DNA of 64,000 nucleotides. Origin: Sympetrum striolatum (taxonomy: Eukaryota; Arthropoda; Insecta; Odonata; Libellulidae). Numbering within the stretch: the stretch's first letter is position 1; each line of letters starts with the position of its first letter. The notes beneath the pieces were generated by a model, which was not told the DNA's origin, ran no database searches, and saw only the letters and a program-made list of their open reading frames with translations. Shown in pieces: positions 24,367 through 35,425 of this stretch. Both the position numbers and the translations under genes were made by a program. The stretch spans positions 3,100,001 to 3,164,000 of the forward strand of contig OX388350.1 of the NCBI GenBank assembly GCA_947579665.1, written 5' to 3'.

Positions 24367-24614
24367 ACAAATAAGGAAAGGGTTTAGGTGACTTTGCACA
24401 TAAGGGCGCGCACCCAGGAAAATTCCCAAAGAAAAACGGACTTGAAAAAAGTCTGACAGGGCCGGGAATCGAACCCGGGATCGAACCCGGCTACCCGACC
24501 AGAACAAGTTCTGGTCGGGTAGCCTAGATGGTTAAGGCAGCCTCCCGGTTAGAGGAAGATCCCGGGTTCGATTCCGGGCCCTGTCAGACTTTTTTCAAGT
24601 CCGTTTTTCCTTGG
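24367..24614 (+). mobile_element. tRNA-derived SINE, inverted-dimer copy P2
   Basis: 248 bp flanked by a perfect 12-bp duplication GATATTGGTCAA (24,355-24,366 and 24,615-24,626). From left: a minus-oriented tail with GACTTTGCACATAAGGGCG and TTCCCAAAGAAAAACGG, then an inverted T-arm/B box, then a short hairpin (CTACCCGACCAGAAC / GTTCTGGTCGGGTAG), then a plus-oriented tRNA-like head with A-box-like GGTAGCCTAGATGG, B box GGTTCGATTCC at 24,566-24,576, GTCAGAC, T6 and AAGTCCGTTTTTCCTTGGG. The left copy lacks the stretch between the acceptor-like start and the B box. Because the duplication encloses both halves, the dimer was inserted as one unit. Confidence 0.9.
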
Positions 24615-24626
24615 GATATTGGTCAA

Positions 24627-25555
24627 TATTTTTTTTAATTCTGCCAATATAATTAACCTATTCTTGCGTTACTAATTGGAATAACGTACAGAATTAAATT
24701 CTTTAAATTGAAGGTATTAAAATAAACTTTCCAATCAATTTTAAATAAATTTTAATTTTGAAAATATCTATGATATTTAAGGAGGAAATTTTTCCGGTTT
24801 TCTAACAAAGTTAGGAAAAAACATGTCTACTTGCAGAATTATGGAATTTTATAACTAAGTGCGAAGTTGAGTCCGGAAAAAGTGAGTGAAAAGAAATAAA
24901 TATTGTTAAAGTATGTTTATCAATATATGTGTTGAAATTCAACGATTTGTTTGAAATTTGCGAAAGTCGAATATCTGCAGTTTTATGTGAACATCCAGAG
25001 AAGAAACCCTCTTCGTTGTTTGTATATTGTCAATCGTTAGACTCCCGAGATGTGCCCTGTTTAAACATCCTAAAGTCTGCCTTTATTCCCTTCATGGCAT
25101 AACTTCCCGAAATGGAATTTTCTTAAACCGATTCCCTGCTGATGTAAAAAGCTGTAATCGTATGGGAATATTATGCATATATGGAATGTATGTATTAAGT
25201 ATGTATGGAAGTATTGAGGAATTAAAAGTATCTGAGGGTATTGCCATCAGAGTGCACAAAATTGGAAAACACTGAAGGATAAATTAGGTGCCGAAATAGT
25301 ATTGGGTTGTTTTTTGAAAATCAAGAAAAAATTGGAAATCAAACGAGTAATTCAGTGATCCTTGAAGATTCAAAGGCGGAATCAACTCACAATAGGAATC
25401 GTCATTCCTCTTGTTTGACTGGACAAAAAACTCTTAGCTAATATCCGTCGCACAGTTACTATATAGAACCATTTGCGTGTATGCAGTATTCTTCGTTTCA
25501 TATTCGGCCTTCCTACGAAAAAAGGTTCTCTAATGTGCTAAGGTGCTGAGAAAAC
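24627..25555. other. A+T-rich DNA, no gene seen
   Basis: No repeats or convincing frames. Confidence 0.5.
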
Positions 25556-26065
25556 CATGGACTTCAGTCACGTTTTTGGAATAAAAGAATAATGAAATCC
25601 GTGTGGTTTGTTTCCCCTCGTGGCATTTCTTCGAAAGGGAATTTAGTGCCCTTTATCGTGATTGTTTCTCACAGCGGACAAAAGGTACGCTGGTGCTGCC
25701 ACCTCGCGGAATCCTTGTTTTACAACAATAAGAATTGCGGGAGGCGAATTTCGTGCACTAAAACAACGTCCTCGCCGCTGCTCGCTTTTTTCCACCGGCG
25801 ACATAGAAAACTTTTAATTAGGGCGCTACGTAATTATTTCGCCGTATAGAAAGAGGGGCTGTCGCGTTTCAAGGTGATTCCCTCGCTTTTTGCCAACTTC
25901 GGCTTTCTAAGGACCGCAAATTGTCCTTCTTTTGATTTTAGGCTGATCATAGCAGCCAATGGAATGCGTTCCCTATTAAAAGTTTTTTGTACGGTTTCCT
26001 GTCTCTATTCCTTCCCTCCTTTCGTGGGGAAAGCGGAAGGAGGGAAGGCTTTTCAGCATCGGAGA
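25556..26065. other. CpG-bearing unique block
   Basis: About 500 bp with several overlapping open frames (25,592-25,849; 25,874-26,131; 25,987-26,187) and no domain. Same character as the blocks at 5.4 and 15.4 kb. Confidence 0.3.
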
Positions 26066-26689
26066 TTAATCACGACCAGAAGCAAACTAATTACTTTACT
26101 AAACTCTTACCTATGTCTGCATGTGTGTTAATTCGTATTTTGCTGGTGTTTACGGCAGAAGTGCCTATACTTTCTATAACCGTGTGAAGTGTACTCTAAA
26201 CATATAGTTAAAATTTATAGTTAATTAGTAATAGTTAAAACTCAAAAAATGGGAGAGGTTTAGCTAAAAGTTTTCAATATTTCATTGATTTTACGACATT
26301 TTTTGATCTCCTTGAACAAGAAAAACGAAGTTTCATGAAGTTTTATTGAACCGGATCTTCGTATTCAACTAACGGTAGATTTGAATTTTTTGTCACATCT
26401 TCTCTGCTTACGAAAGAGAGAGTCGAGTTCTGGAAGTTTCTAGAATTCTCGGTATAACGGATGTTCTAGGAATGTATGTTAACATGTTGATCTGACAACG
26501 TCCAAATCCAAATTTTTTTTTCCTTCTCCTTCACGGTATTTATTATTTTTTTATTCTAAATATTTGATATTCCCTAAAGTAGTAGATTTGTTTATATTTC
26601 TCATATTTCATTAATATTTATAATCATATTCATATTTTTCTTACTAAAACATATCTAAAACCTCGCCCGTGTGACAGCGACTTACCTCA
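26066..26689. other. A+T-rich DNA, no gene seen
   Basis: No structured feature noted. Confidence 0.5.
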
Positions 26690-27606
26690 GTTATGCCTTG
26701 TAGCATATTTTTGTCATTATTTTCGCTTTTGTACTGCCTCTTTGATCTCTTTCATTTAATCCTTCGCAACCACCGAGCTTTCGTTTGGAATATATTTTTT
26801 TATTCTTTTTTATGTGTGCAAATATTTGCGCAACAAAGTAGTTTATATTTTGTTCGCCGTCGTGTCTTTTCGATGAATTTTCTCTCAATTTCTCCTCGTG
26901 AATGTTTTATCCAATGCGGATACAAGTTTTCTATGCAAAATATACTTTTTCCATAATGAAAATTTAATTTTCTTCGTTATTCGATCTTTTACTTCGTACG
27001 AAACATACCTTATGATTAAATGCTATCATTTAATTGCTTTATGCAACTTGGCATCTATAAATATTTTGTTTTTAACATATCTTCCTTTTCATGACCTTAA
27101 CGTAAGACTATCAAGTCCCAACTTCGCTCGTACTATAGTCGTATTTATTCACAATATTTCCGAATCATGGGTGTTTTAAGTCGTTCCTATATTTATATTC
27201 CTGATTATATAAATTTTTCCTTTGGAATGTTTACAACTTTTTATTGTTCTTTTGCTAATGTCAATATTTACAATATTTTGTTTTATTCTTAATTTTATTT
27301 TAGTTGTTGCTACAATTTTTCTGTTCACTTAATAATTATTAACTGAGAAATAAGAATTATATTTTTGTATTCTTAAATTCTATTACTTTGTAATCAGTTT
27401 ATACTTAGTTACACATTTACCTTACAATATTAGTCGCTATACGCATATTTTAATTTAAATTATGTTAATATCCTTATCATTTGTATTATTATTATCCTTT
27501 TACGTATGTACCTAATTGTAAAACTTTCAATGAAAAATTATTTCATTTACTTGTTGTAAAAGTAAGAGGGCAATTTTGCCCCTAATTAAGATTATTATTA
27601 TTATTA
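26690..27606 (+). mobile_element. Probable non-LTR retrotransposon 3' end (LINE tail)
   Basis: The right end has a short hairpin, AGGGCAATTTTGCCCCT (27,567-27,583), then AATTAAG and (ATT)n at 27,591-27,606. A terminal hairpin followed by a short microsatellite is the usual 3' end of RTE/Jockey-type LINEs in insects. The preceding 0.4-0.9 kb is T-rich and could be its 3' untranslated region. No reverse-transcriptase motif is visible, so this would be a 5'-truncated copy. The left boundary is a guess; only the last 80 bp are well supported. Confidence 0.5.
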
Positions 27607-27749
27607 ATACTTCCAAGTAATTCGGCCGTTTATCTTTTTATAATCATGATCATTATTAGCTGATACGTTGTTAATACTCTAATTCCCATTCTTAGTAACC
27701 ATGAATTTAGAGGGCAAATGTCGTTGCCTTTTTTGGAGAAAGAGATTCT

Positions 27750-28300
27750 TGGTAAATGGAAAGTTCCGGACAATCAGTGGAGCAAAAAACCGTTTTTATC
27801 CGCGAGAATAGATCGATATTCCATGTAAATCGAAATCCATTTTTCCCTCGTGCACATTAGTGTGAGGGTGCAAAAGTTGGACTTGCAAATAGGAAAAAGT
27901 TGCGAATCGGAGGAAATTTGATGCGATTTGAATGGGTGAGGAGGTCACGTCGCCCTCTTGCGGCCTAAAAGAGAAACAGACGATCGTAGGTCGCAGATGT
28001 TGTTCGACCGTCAATCCCGAAAAAGCCCTCCGAAAATAAAAGGAAAACTTGTTCGTCCCTTTCTTTCTTTTTTCCCATTTTCCTGGACATCCATTTACCG
28101 GGAAATTCTTCTTTTTCCGTTCCTTGGCCGCGGTGAATGATGGGAAGGAAGATGGCGTCTCCCTCCTTTTTAATCGATTATATATTCCGTTTAAATCGCA
28201 AAATCGGTCTCTCGAGAGATCGAAATCGACCGATCTTCAAATTGGCAATCGATTAAGACGAAATTATATCGAGATATGCACAAACGATATCGCTGATCTC
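27750..28300. other. CpG-bearing unique block with clustered ATCGAT-type words
   Basis: GAAGATGGCG near 28,149 matches a YY1/Pho core. From 28,170 to 28,300 words such as ATCGATT, ATCGA, CGAT and GATCG recur many times, including AATCGATTA twice. Overlapping open frames on both strands lack domains. Possible regulatory DNA. Confidence 0.3.
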
Positions 28301-29555
28301 TTTGCATGGTAATTTCTTCTAAAGCCAATTGTATTCTCAATAATCGAATCAAAAGTAAAAGAAAAAAAGAATCTATAAGTAGCATAACTTTCCATCGATA
28401 TTCATCGAAATACACGGGTACAAGAAGTAATACAGTAGTTTTATCGTAAATTCAGATAAGAATTTATCAATAATTTTTATCATAGCTTTTGTACTAACAG
28501 TGAACGTTAAGAATAATTTCGAATCACCTCAGGCATTCTCATTTTTTAGTTATTTTTGTCAATTTATTTTAAGTCTAATAAATGCATTATCTTGCGGATT
28601 TCTTCTCTGTGTATTTATAAATATTGCTCCTAGCGTCACAATTCCTTCTAGTCGCTCAAAACCAATAATTCATTGAATCTTATCACCAATTACCTTCTTT
28701 TTCCTCCAACCAATGTCACCTTCGTTTTCTTAACGTTAATACTAGATTTAACTTCGGTGAGCTGAATTTGGGCACGTGCTGTATTGATTCTTTACCACTG
28801 TTCTTAAATTACCATGAGAATCCTCATAGAAAAGAATGCAATCCATAAGCTGTTCTTAGAGAAATATTTATTCATTTAATACCGTAGATTATCTTCATTC
28901 CTCTTACTCAGTACATACCTACATTTTGTTGCCCTCTGCCAGTTCCTTTTCCTTTGCGTTATTTCTCCCATTTTGTTTTTAGATAAACATGAACATTACG
29001 GTATAAAGTATTCCCGCGCGGGTTTCTTCAACTTTAGTTTCATTATTCTCAATTAATCAGGTGTCGGGGGATGTTTCTCGCTTTAGAGGCGATTGATCCT
29101 TCATCATGTGTCTTAAGCCGAGTGAGCAGAATCAGTTTTGAGTGGATTCTGAAGCATTGGAATATTTTACTTGCAAGTTTCGATCGAACAGGCTCAGGAC
29201 AGGCCTCTTTATTCGTGGAAGATCAATTAAGGGGCAAATGCATCTTCCAAATTTTTAATAAATCAACAATAACGATGCCAAATCATAATTGTTGATGAAT
29301 GCTGAGAATAATGGAAGAATAAATATCTTAATGGAAGTGCGAAACTGATTTAAGACGAGGGTTAATCATAGAGAGGAGAGGGATTGATAAAATAAGTCAT
29401 AGAAGGTGGAATCCAAGAGAAAACACAGGAATTCATAGATTAAGTTGTTCATTGAAGGCGGAGTAAGTTGTAAATACCAAAGCAAAGTGTGTTTAGTAAT
29501 GCGTCTACCGGAATATAGTCTACCTCAGAATGGTGGTTAAAAGGATACTTTGATC
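28301..29555. other. A+T-rich DNA, no gene seen
   Basis: No structured repeat. The small frame at 29,071-29,295 has no recognised motif. Confidence 0.5.
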
Positions 29556-29559
29556 TTAC

Positions 29560-30075
29560 TCTAAATCTTTCCTGAATCTCAAGCAATTTTTCCGTTCGTC
29601 GAGGCAAAAGGAAGTCGAAAGTTTTCCTGTGATGTGCACGAAAATTAATCGGGTATTCCCGTTTGATTACGATAAGGTCCATTCAATTTTCGTCGATTTA
29701 TTTTCCTAAGATAAGCGTCTCTTCCTTTGTCCTTGCCCTGATTGGATTCGGCGGAAGGCAACCGCGATTTTTCTCCCAGTTTTTTCTCCTTTTTATTCCA
29801 TTTTCCAGCAAATTATTCCTCCGCCCTCCATATTTCCGGCAGCAATCACTATTTCGTGATCCCATTTCGTGTTTCCTTACCCTACTTTGCCCTCGGAATA
29901 ACGTTTGGCGGTCCGCAGAGTCCAATACGCCGCTTCTTTCCCTCGAAATTCCTTTGATCCACGTCGAATATAATGCACCTGCCTCATCTTCCTTCGGTCC
30001 ACTCTTCCTTATTGCAGCTGCGTCCCAAGCAACCGCTACTTCGTCATTTGAGCTATTCTCACAAAATGTCTCTTT
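29560..30075. other. CpG-bearing unique block containing a 142-codon accidental frame
   Basis: The plus frame 29,663-30,091 overlaps open frames at 29,742-29,957 (plus) and 29,698-29,925 (minus), so three frames are open at once. Its product is rich in F, S and L with no domain. The most economical reading is low stop density in a pyrimidine-rich plus strand. Confidence 0.35.
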
Positions 30076-31425
30076 AACATTTCAAAATTAAACAGTCACG
30101 AGAAATAACAATTTGAACGACTTTATTTCGGATTTATTTTCTAAAATTTTAAATTCAATTTAACGCAATATTTCTTTTCAAAATCTGTGAGCATCCTGTG
30201 ACCAATATCCTGAAAGTCTATCAAAATAACTCCTCTCTTCATCAAATCGATACTGAAAAGCTTTGAGCTCAGCGATAGCTAAAAATGCAACAACTTTACG
30301 GATGTCATGCATTGTGCCTGCTAGTAGATTCATCATGAAATGGAGTACTGGCGACTGTAGTTAGTTAACATTAGTGAATTTTAATTTTCGCAAAGATTTT
30401 AGAAACGAATCCGTCGCAAAGGTCTAATTCTAGGATTCTTTGAAAATTTTCTCTTATCTTTCCATTTAACGAGAAATAGCACTTTTCATAGTGATCACAC
30501 ATGTTTTAGTCATTTTTAATTCTGTCAATACTGCCAGGGCCGGTAAGTACAGTTGCCTCAGGGCGTCCGTGAGAGGGGGGCGGTCTCTTTGTGGCTCGGA
30601 TGACGCGTCAATTTGAATTTCACAGCAGATTCTGCCACTTACATGGATGTATCCGGAAATAATGAGTGACTTCATTTTATCCTGAGAGGGCTCAGAAGTT
30701 ATCAGATTAGTAGACGAGTCCTTTGGCTCTTTGGGGTGAATGTTTCCAAGTCAGGCTGAGATTTCTTTCCGTGGATTTCATCTGACAAGACTCACCAGCA
30801 TCGATTCTGCAGGGGTTAACGATTTGGTCTTAAAACACTCCAGCATTGGATTCGAATCCCATTTCAAGCATGGCTGTTCGTGTCAGTTATTTGTAATTGT
30901 CGTCATCGCAATTTGCTTAGACGGCTGCTAATTGGTCATTGGTAAATAAGTAAATAAACTATTTGCTTTATTTATTAAAGAAGTTGAACTTAGTAATTAA
31001 ATAGGGCAGTATTTATTGTTGAAAGAGTAAATTTAAATGATATAACTTAGTTTTATGTTAACACCATTAGTTAAAATTGTCAGTGAACTAGAAAAATAGG
31101 ACCTTCTGATCATTACGGAGTATGGCAGAGGTTGCTACTGTCTTAGGGCGGCTGAGAGGGCCTCATTAGCATCTCTGTACTATCCATTACACGCTCCTCG
31201 TACAAATCATTCCAAATCCATTCAGCTGACTGTAAACCTTCTTTTGGGAACTGATCCATAAAGAGGTCTTAACTTTCTGAAATTCACATGGAACAAATAA
31301 ATTCTTTACAGTTTGAGATGAGACCTCTTTTAAAAATGGTCTCTGTTAGATTTTCATCATTTATTGCTTCCGTCGACGGATTCGACCAGTTTATGGTCAT
31401 CTTAAACCTGCTGGACCTAGTCTCA
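30076..31425. other. Mixed unique DNA, no gene seen
   Basis: No repeat ends. Two short frames at 30,466-30,675 (minus) and 30,740-30,931 (plus) are unremarkable. Confidence 0.5.
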
Positions 31426-31429
31426 TAGA

Positions 31430-32200
31430 TTTTTTTCCTTCGTGAAGGGAGCGTCAAAATATTCGTGGAAAGAAACGTCGAAATCTACACGCTCCGTAGA
31501 CTCGTGGTAAATCTGTTTTCAGGTGCAGAAGTTCTTGTTTCTCCTGCCGTCGTTCTTCCACCTCTGGATTTCGCTCGCAAGGAAATGTACTCCCATAAAT
31601 GAATTCACACTCGCGTGGGGTCGGCGTGACCCCTTCGCCACGTGCGACCATTTAGAGGAATAATCACGTCCGTGCGTCAGATGAATGGTGGAAGTGCTTT
31701 TCTGGAGAGGGTCGTTATTTAGGTTACGTCAGCGAGTTGAAGTGTGTGGGAGGGCCAAACGGTTTTTAAGGGTCTGCGGTCGTTCGAGTGCGGTTTCCGA
31801 AAAAAATTCAAGAAAAACGCGGAAAGCGGGACAGAATCCCTGGCGCGCGTTTTCCACTCTTCTTTTCCGTCCGCGCGATGAATCGAGAAAGCTTCCGTCG
31901 ATTTTTCCTCCAAATGGAGAATAAACGGCGCTTTTCTTTTGTCTTGGCGCATTTCCCGATTCAGTGTCCGCCATTAGGCAAATTACTCGCGCGTTTAAAT
32001 CGTCTAAAATAATAGCTTCGATATTTTCGGCAAATGTGTGGTGGATTATTTGCTCCCTTCGAAGAGACGTGATTTTGATCGATTGCCTTTCTTTTTTGGT
32101 CGCTAATAACTCTTTTTATTTCCAAGTTCGGGTTAGCTCGCGAGTTTTGGTGTTTTTCTGTGAGATCGTTTTGTGAAAGTTCAGCGAAGTTTTCGAGAAA
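31430..32200. other. Largest CpG-bearing unique block
   Basis: About 770 bp, including a dense G+C-richer core at 31,690-31,990 where at least four frames on both strands are open. CGCCATTAG near 31,969 resembles a YY1/Pho core. There is no TATA box with an initiator that I would call a promoter. Confidence 0.3.
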
Positions 32201-35085
32201 TACCCATTTGCTAGAGTCACTGTAACAAAATATAAGCGATGAGATATTGGGGAAATTGATTTGCAGTTCGGAAACTAATTGAGAGCAGGATCGTTTTAAA
32301 ATCGATCAAATATTATAGAAATTAATGTATTAGTACTTTCTCCCATTCGGAGTTACCGATACCAGCAGCACCTTTTCCTATTTCCCGCACCGAACGCTGT
32401 AGACCGAAAGACGTTCCAATAGGTCTGATTTCAATTATATTTCTTCGCACAAATGCCTTTTCACCGATTTACGGGGACTAACAAACATCGAGTCCCAATT
32501 TTCAAACATTTAGCTCTTTGCTTTCTCATTTATCTTTAATTACGAGTGTTGTGCGTCGCTCCCTTCGTTGCTAAGATGTAACTAAGATGCAAAAGCCCTA
32601 AACTGTCGATTAAAACTAAATTAAAATATGTTAAAAACACTTCCGTTGTCTAACATAATAAAATGGGCGTTGGTCTCTCAAAATGTTCCTATTTTAAGTG
32701 ATCTAATACCAGTTAAGACAAGGATCTGGAATAGGTGTTTTCAGTGGTCATGCCACTTTCTTTCCTCCTCTAAAATGTATTCTATTTTTGGCGAAAATTA
32801 TTTTTAGTTCCTAATGACTTTACAGGCTTTAGCGGCGTAGGAGTCAAGTTACTAGGACGTGAAGAAAAGTCACGAGGATAAAACAAAGGCAAATGTTTTT
32901 GGATCAAATAGAGCGTGGGATAAATCATAGAAGGCATTTTGTGGGGAATCTGAAGTCACGTCAACCTATCGAGAGATAGATGATCCATGAAAGTGCAGCT
33001 GCCACCGAAAAAAAGCGAACATCGTTTTGCGGGGCTCATAAGATTGAGGATAGCGGCAAAGAAACCCTGTTATGTTCTCAGGGTCAGGGACAGGAGCTCG
33101 ACGTCAACTGTGCGGTAACCGAAACTGCGATAACTTGAAAAGTGACACTTCTCTCGATCATAAGCGTAGCCCTTACAGGGGGATCTTTTTTTTCAAGTTC
33201 AACGAAGGAGCCGCCTTGCATTCAGCTAAGTTTGCTATCGCCAATTTACAATTGATTCTTTGCAAAATCTGTGATAGTATGTACACTAAATAGAAAAATA
33301 AATGGGAGTTGTCGCTTGATATGATGGCTGAGGCAATTGCTAGGCCTCCAAACTGATTCTTTAAACTTGGCAATAAAATAAACAGAAAAACCTAGTACCT
33401 TCAATGTTTTAATTGATGAAAACATAATGATGCTCTCAAAATATAGCAAATGTTTTATGACTCAAAAAAAATAATATTCAGCGTAAGATTGTAGGCCTTA
33501 TTTTAAAGTCATTCTAAAGATACGCTAAATTACGTAAACGATAAAATGATAAAATTTTTCTGCTATGGCTTACATCTAATTGACAAGTCACTAAAAGGTC
33601 TCTCATGAACCCAAAGACGTACTTTGTATTAACGATGAAATCTATCTTTCATACTGAAGGAGTAATAAAACACATATAAACTTAGCATCGCTGACTATGG
33701 CGTCGAAACCTAGGTCGAGTTTATTAAAACAATTCTGTGGTATCGTGTATCAGTGTTTAATTCCTACTTCTTCTTGAAGAGCTAAAGTAGAGGCCGAAAC
33801 AATAGATTTTGATATCTTTCATGTTATTTCATTTATGAAAGTGATTGCAGCTATCCATACTAATTTTTAAGAAAGATATATTCTAACTTTCGTTTAATTT
33901 TGAAACTGATTTGCATTTTAATTTAATCCATAGCACGCGGAACTCACACCTAATTGATTATTGATTATAGAATTCCAGGGTTTCTTTGTTCGACTTTGAG
34001 AAATTATCTTTACAGATTGTTTAAAATATACCAAATAAGTAAAAATTAAAGATGTCTTAAAAAAATCGATTATTGTATGCAATGAATAATGTAGAATAAG
34101 GAAAATTCCTTAAATTATGGACCTAAGACACTATCTTATCTAAAATTTATTGTTTCAAACTTCTCGGTTTTCCTTTTAAATTTATAGTTTTGAGATTTTA
34201 ACCTTCTATGGTATTTCAAGTATGCACGATATCTAAAAAAATTAAAATATGCGTTGAACTTACAGATAATTCTAAAATACTGTGCGAATAATAACTTCCG
34301 TTATCTAAAATTAGCTGTAAGTCTATCGTAGAACTTAATAGTAATATAAATTCCAAATAATTTCTTATTTTTTATGCATTTCGCCCAGAAAATCTTATTT
34401 TAGTTTTAAATTATGTATTGATTTTCTCCAATTATTCTCGCGTTGTGTATTCGTTCGTTGAAAAATAAGACTTCGGAAACTTATTATCATTGTGACCTCC
34501 GAGAGAGCTCTTTCCTTTAAACTTAATGTTGAAGTTTAACTTGTAACTCGGTATTCTCTCTCGAGGGGCTTTCCACTCTAGATCTCAGTGTACATATCGG
34601 TTACGCTTACCGACTTGCGCTCGGCAATTGTTTACGAAACATACAGCCAGTTTCAGGCGTGATTTCGTGGTTGGAGTCCATCATAGAGGATTAGGAAAAC
34701 AAGACACCTGTGCCCCGAAGCACATAAACACGCGTTAACTCTACTTAGTAAAAGACTTAATACTCTTCCACTTGAACGGATCATTAATTAAATTTTATAT
34801 GAAAACGTCACTCCTTTGTTATTGCAAACTCTATCCACAAAGTCATGCCTTTGAATATCGATTTCAACATTAATTTTATCTGAAACGGAGTGAACCCGTC
34901 TTGTTTACTGTTTCTCATTTAGAAGCCTGGAGTAGGAATGCACGAACAAATGGTCACGTTTATCTTAATAGAGTGGTTGTAAATATGAATAGTCAGTAAA
35001 TATTCTAGTTTCTATCCTAAAACATCATTATTATTCCGTGAGCGTAAATAGATTGAAGAATAAAACGGAATGAGGAGATTCATGG
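32201..35085. other. A+T-rich DNA, no gene seen
   Basis: Small frames at 33,072-33,449 overlap on both strands. No transposon ends, tandem repeats or tRNA-like motifs noted. Confidence 0.5.
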
Positions 35086-35089
35086 TTGA

Positions 35090-35425
35090 GGTCGAAACAG
35101 AGGGCTCTCTATCTTCGCAGATCTTCCGCAGGGAGGAGCTGTAATCGTAATCTAATCTCGGGAAGCGAATCAAGGCACAGAGGCAGTTAACATGGTTTTG
35201 AGGTCAAATAGAGGTGGAGTATTATGGCTCCATCTGTGGGTAGATTCGAGACGGATAATTCTCCCCCGAGCAGTAAAAAGAGCCGTTCAATTTCTTCTTT
35301 CAGCCGTTTCGAAAGAAATTCGCCTTATTTTCCCCTCCATTTCACGGAAATTAAACGTTTAGCAGAGCAAGAAACAACTGGAAACTCACTCGCCCTATAT
35401 TCGCCTCTTAACAAGCCTCCGCATT
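35090..35425. other. CpG-bearing unique block
   Basis: Short block with one 67-codon frame (35,224-35,427) lacking any motif. Confidence 0.25.

Noticed and set aside
29663..30091. 142-codon plus-strand frame
   Set aside because: Three frames on both strands are open together in a C+T-rich block; no start context, domain or splice pattern.
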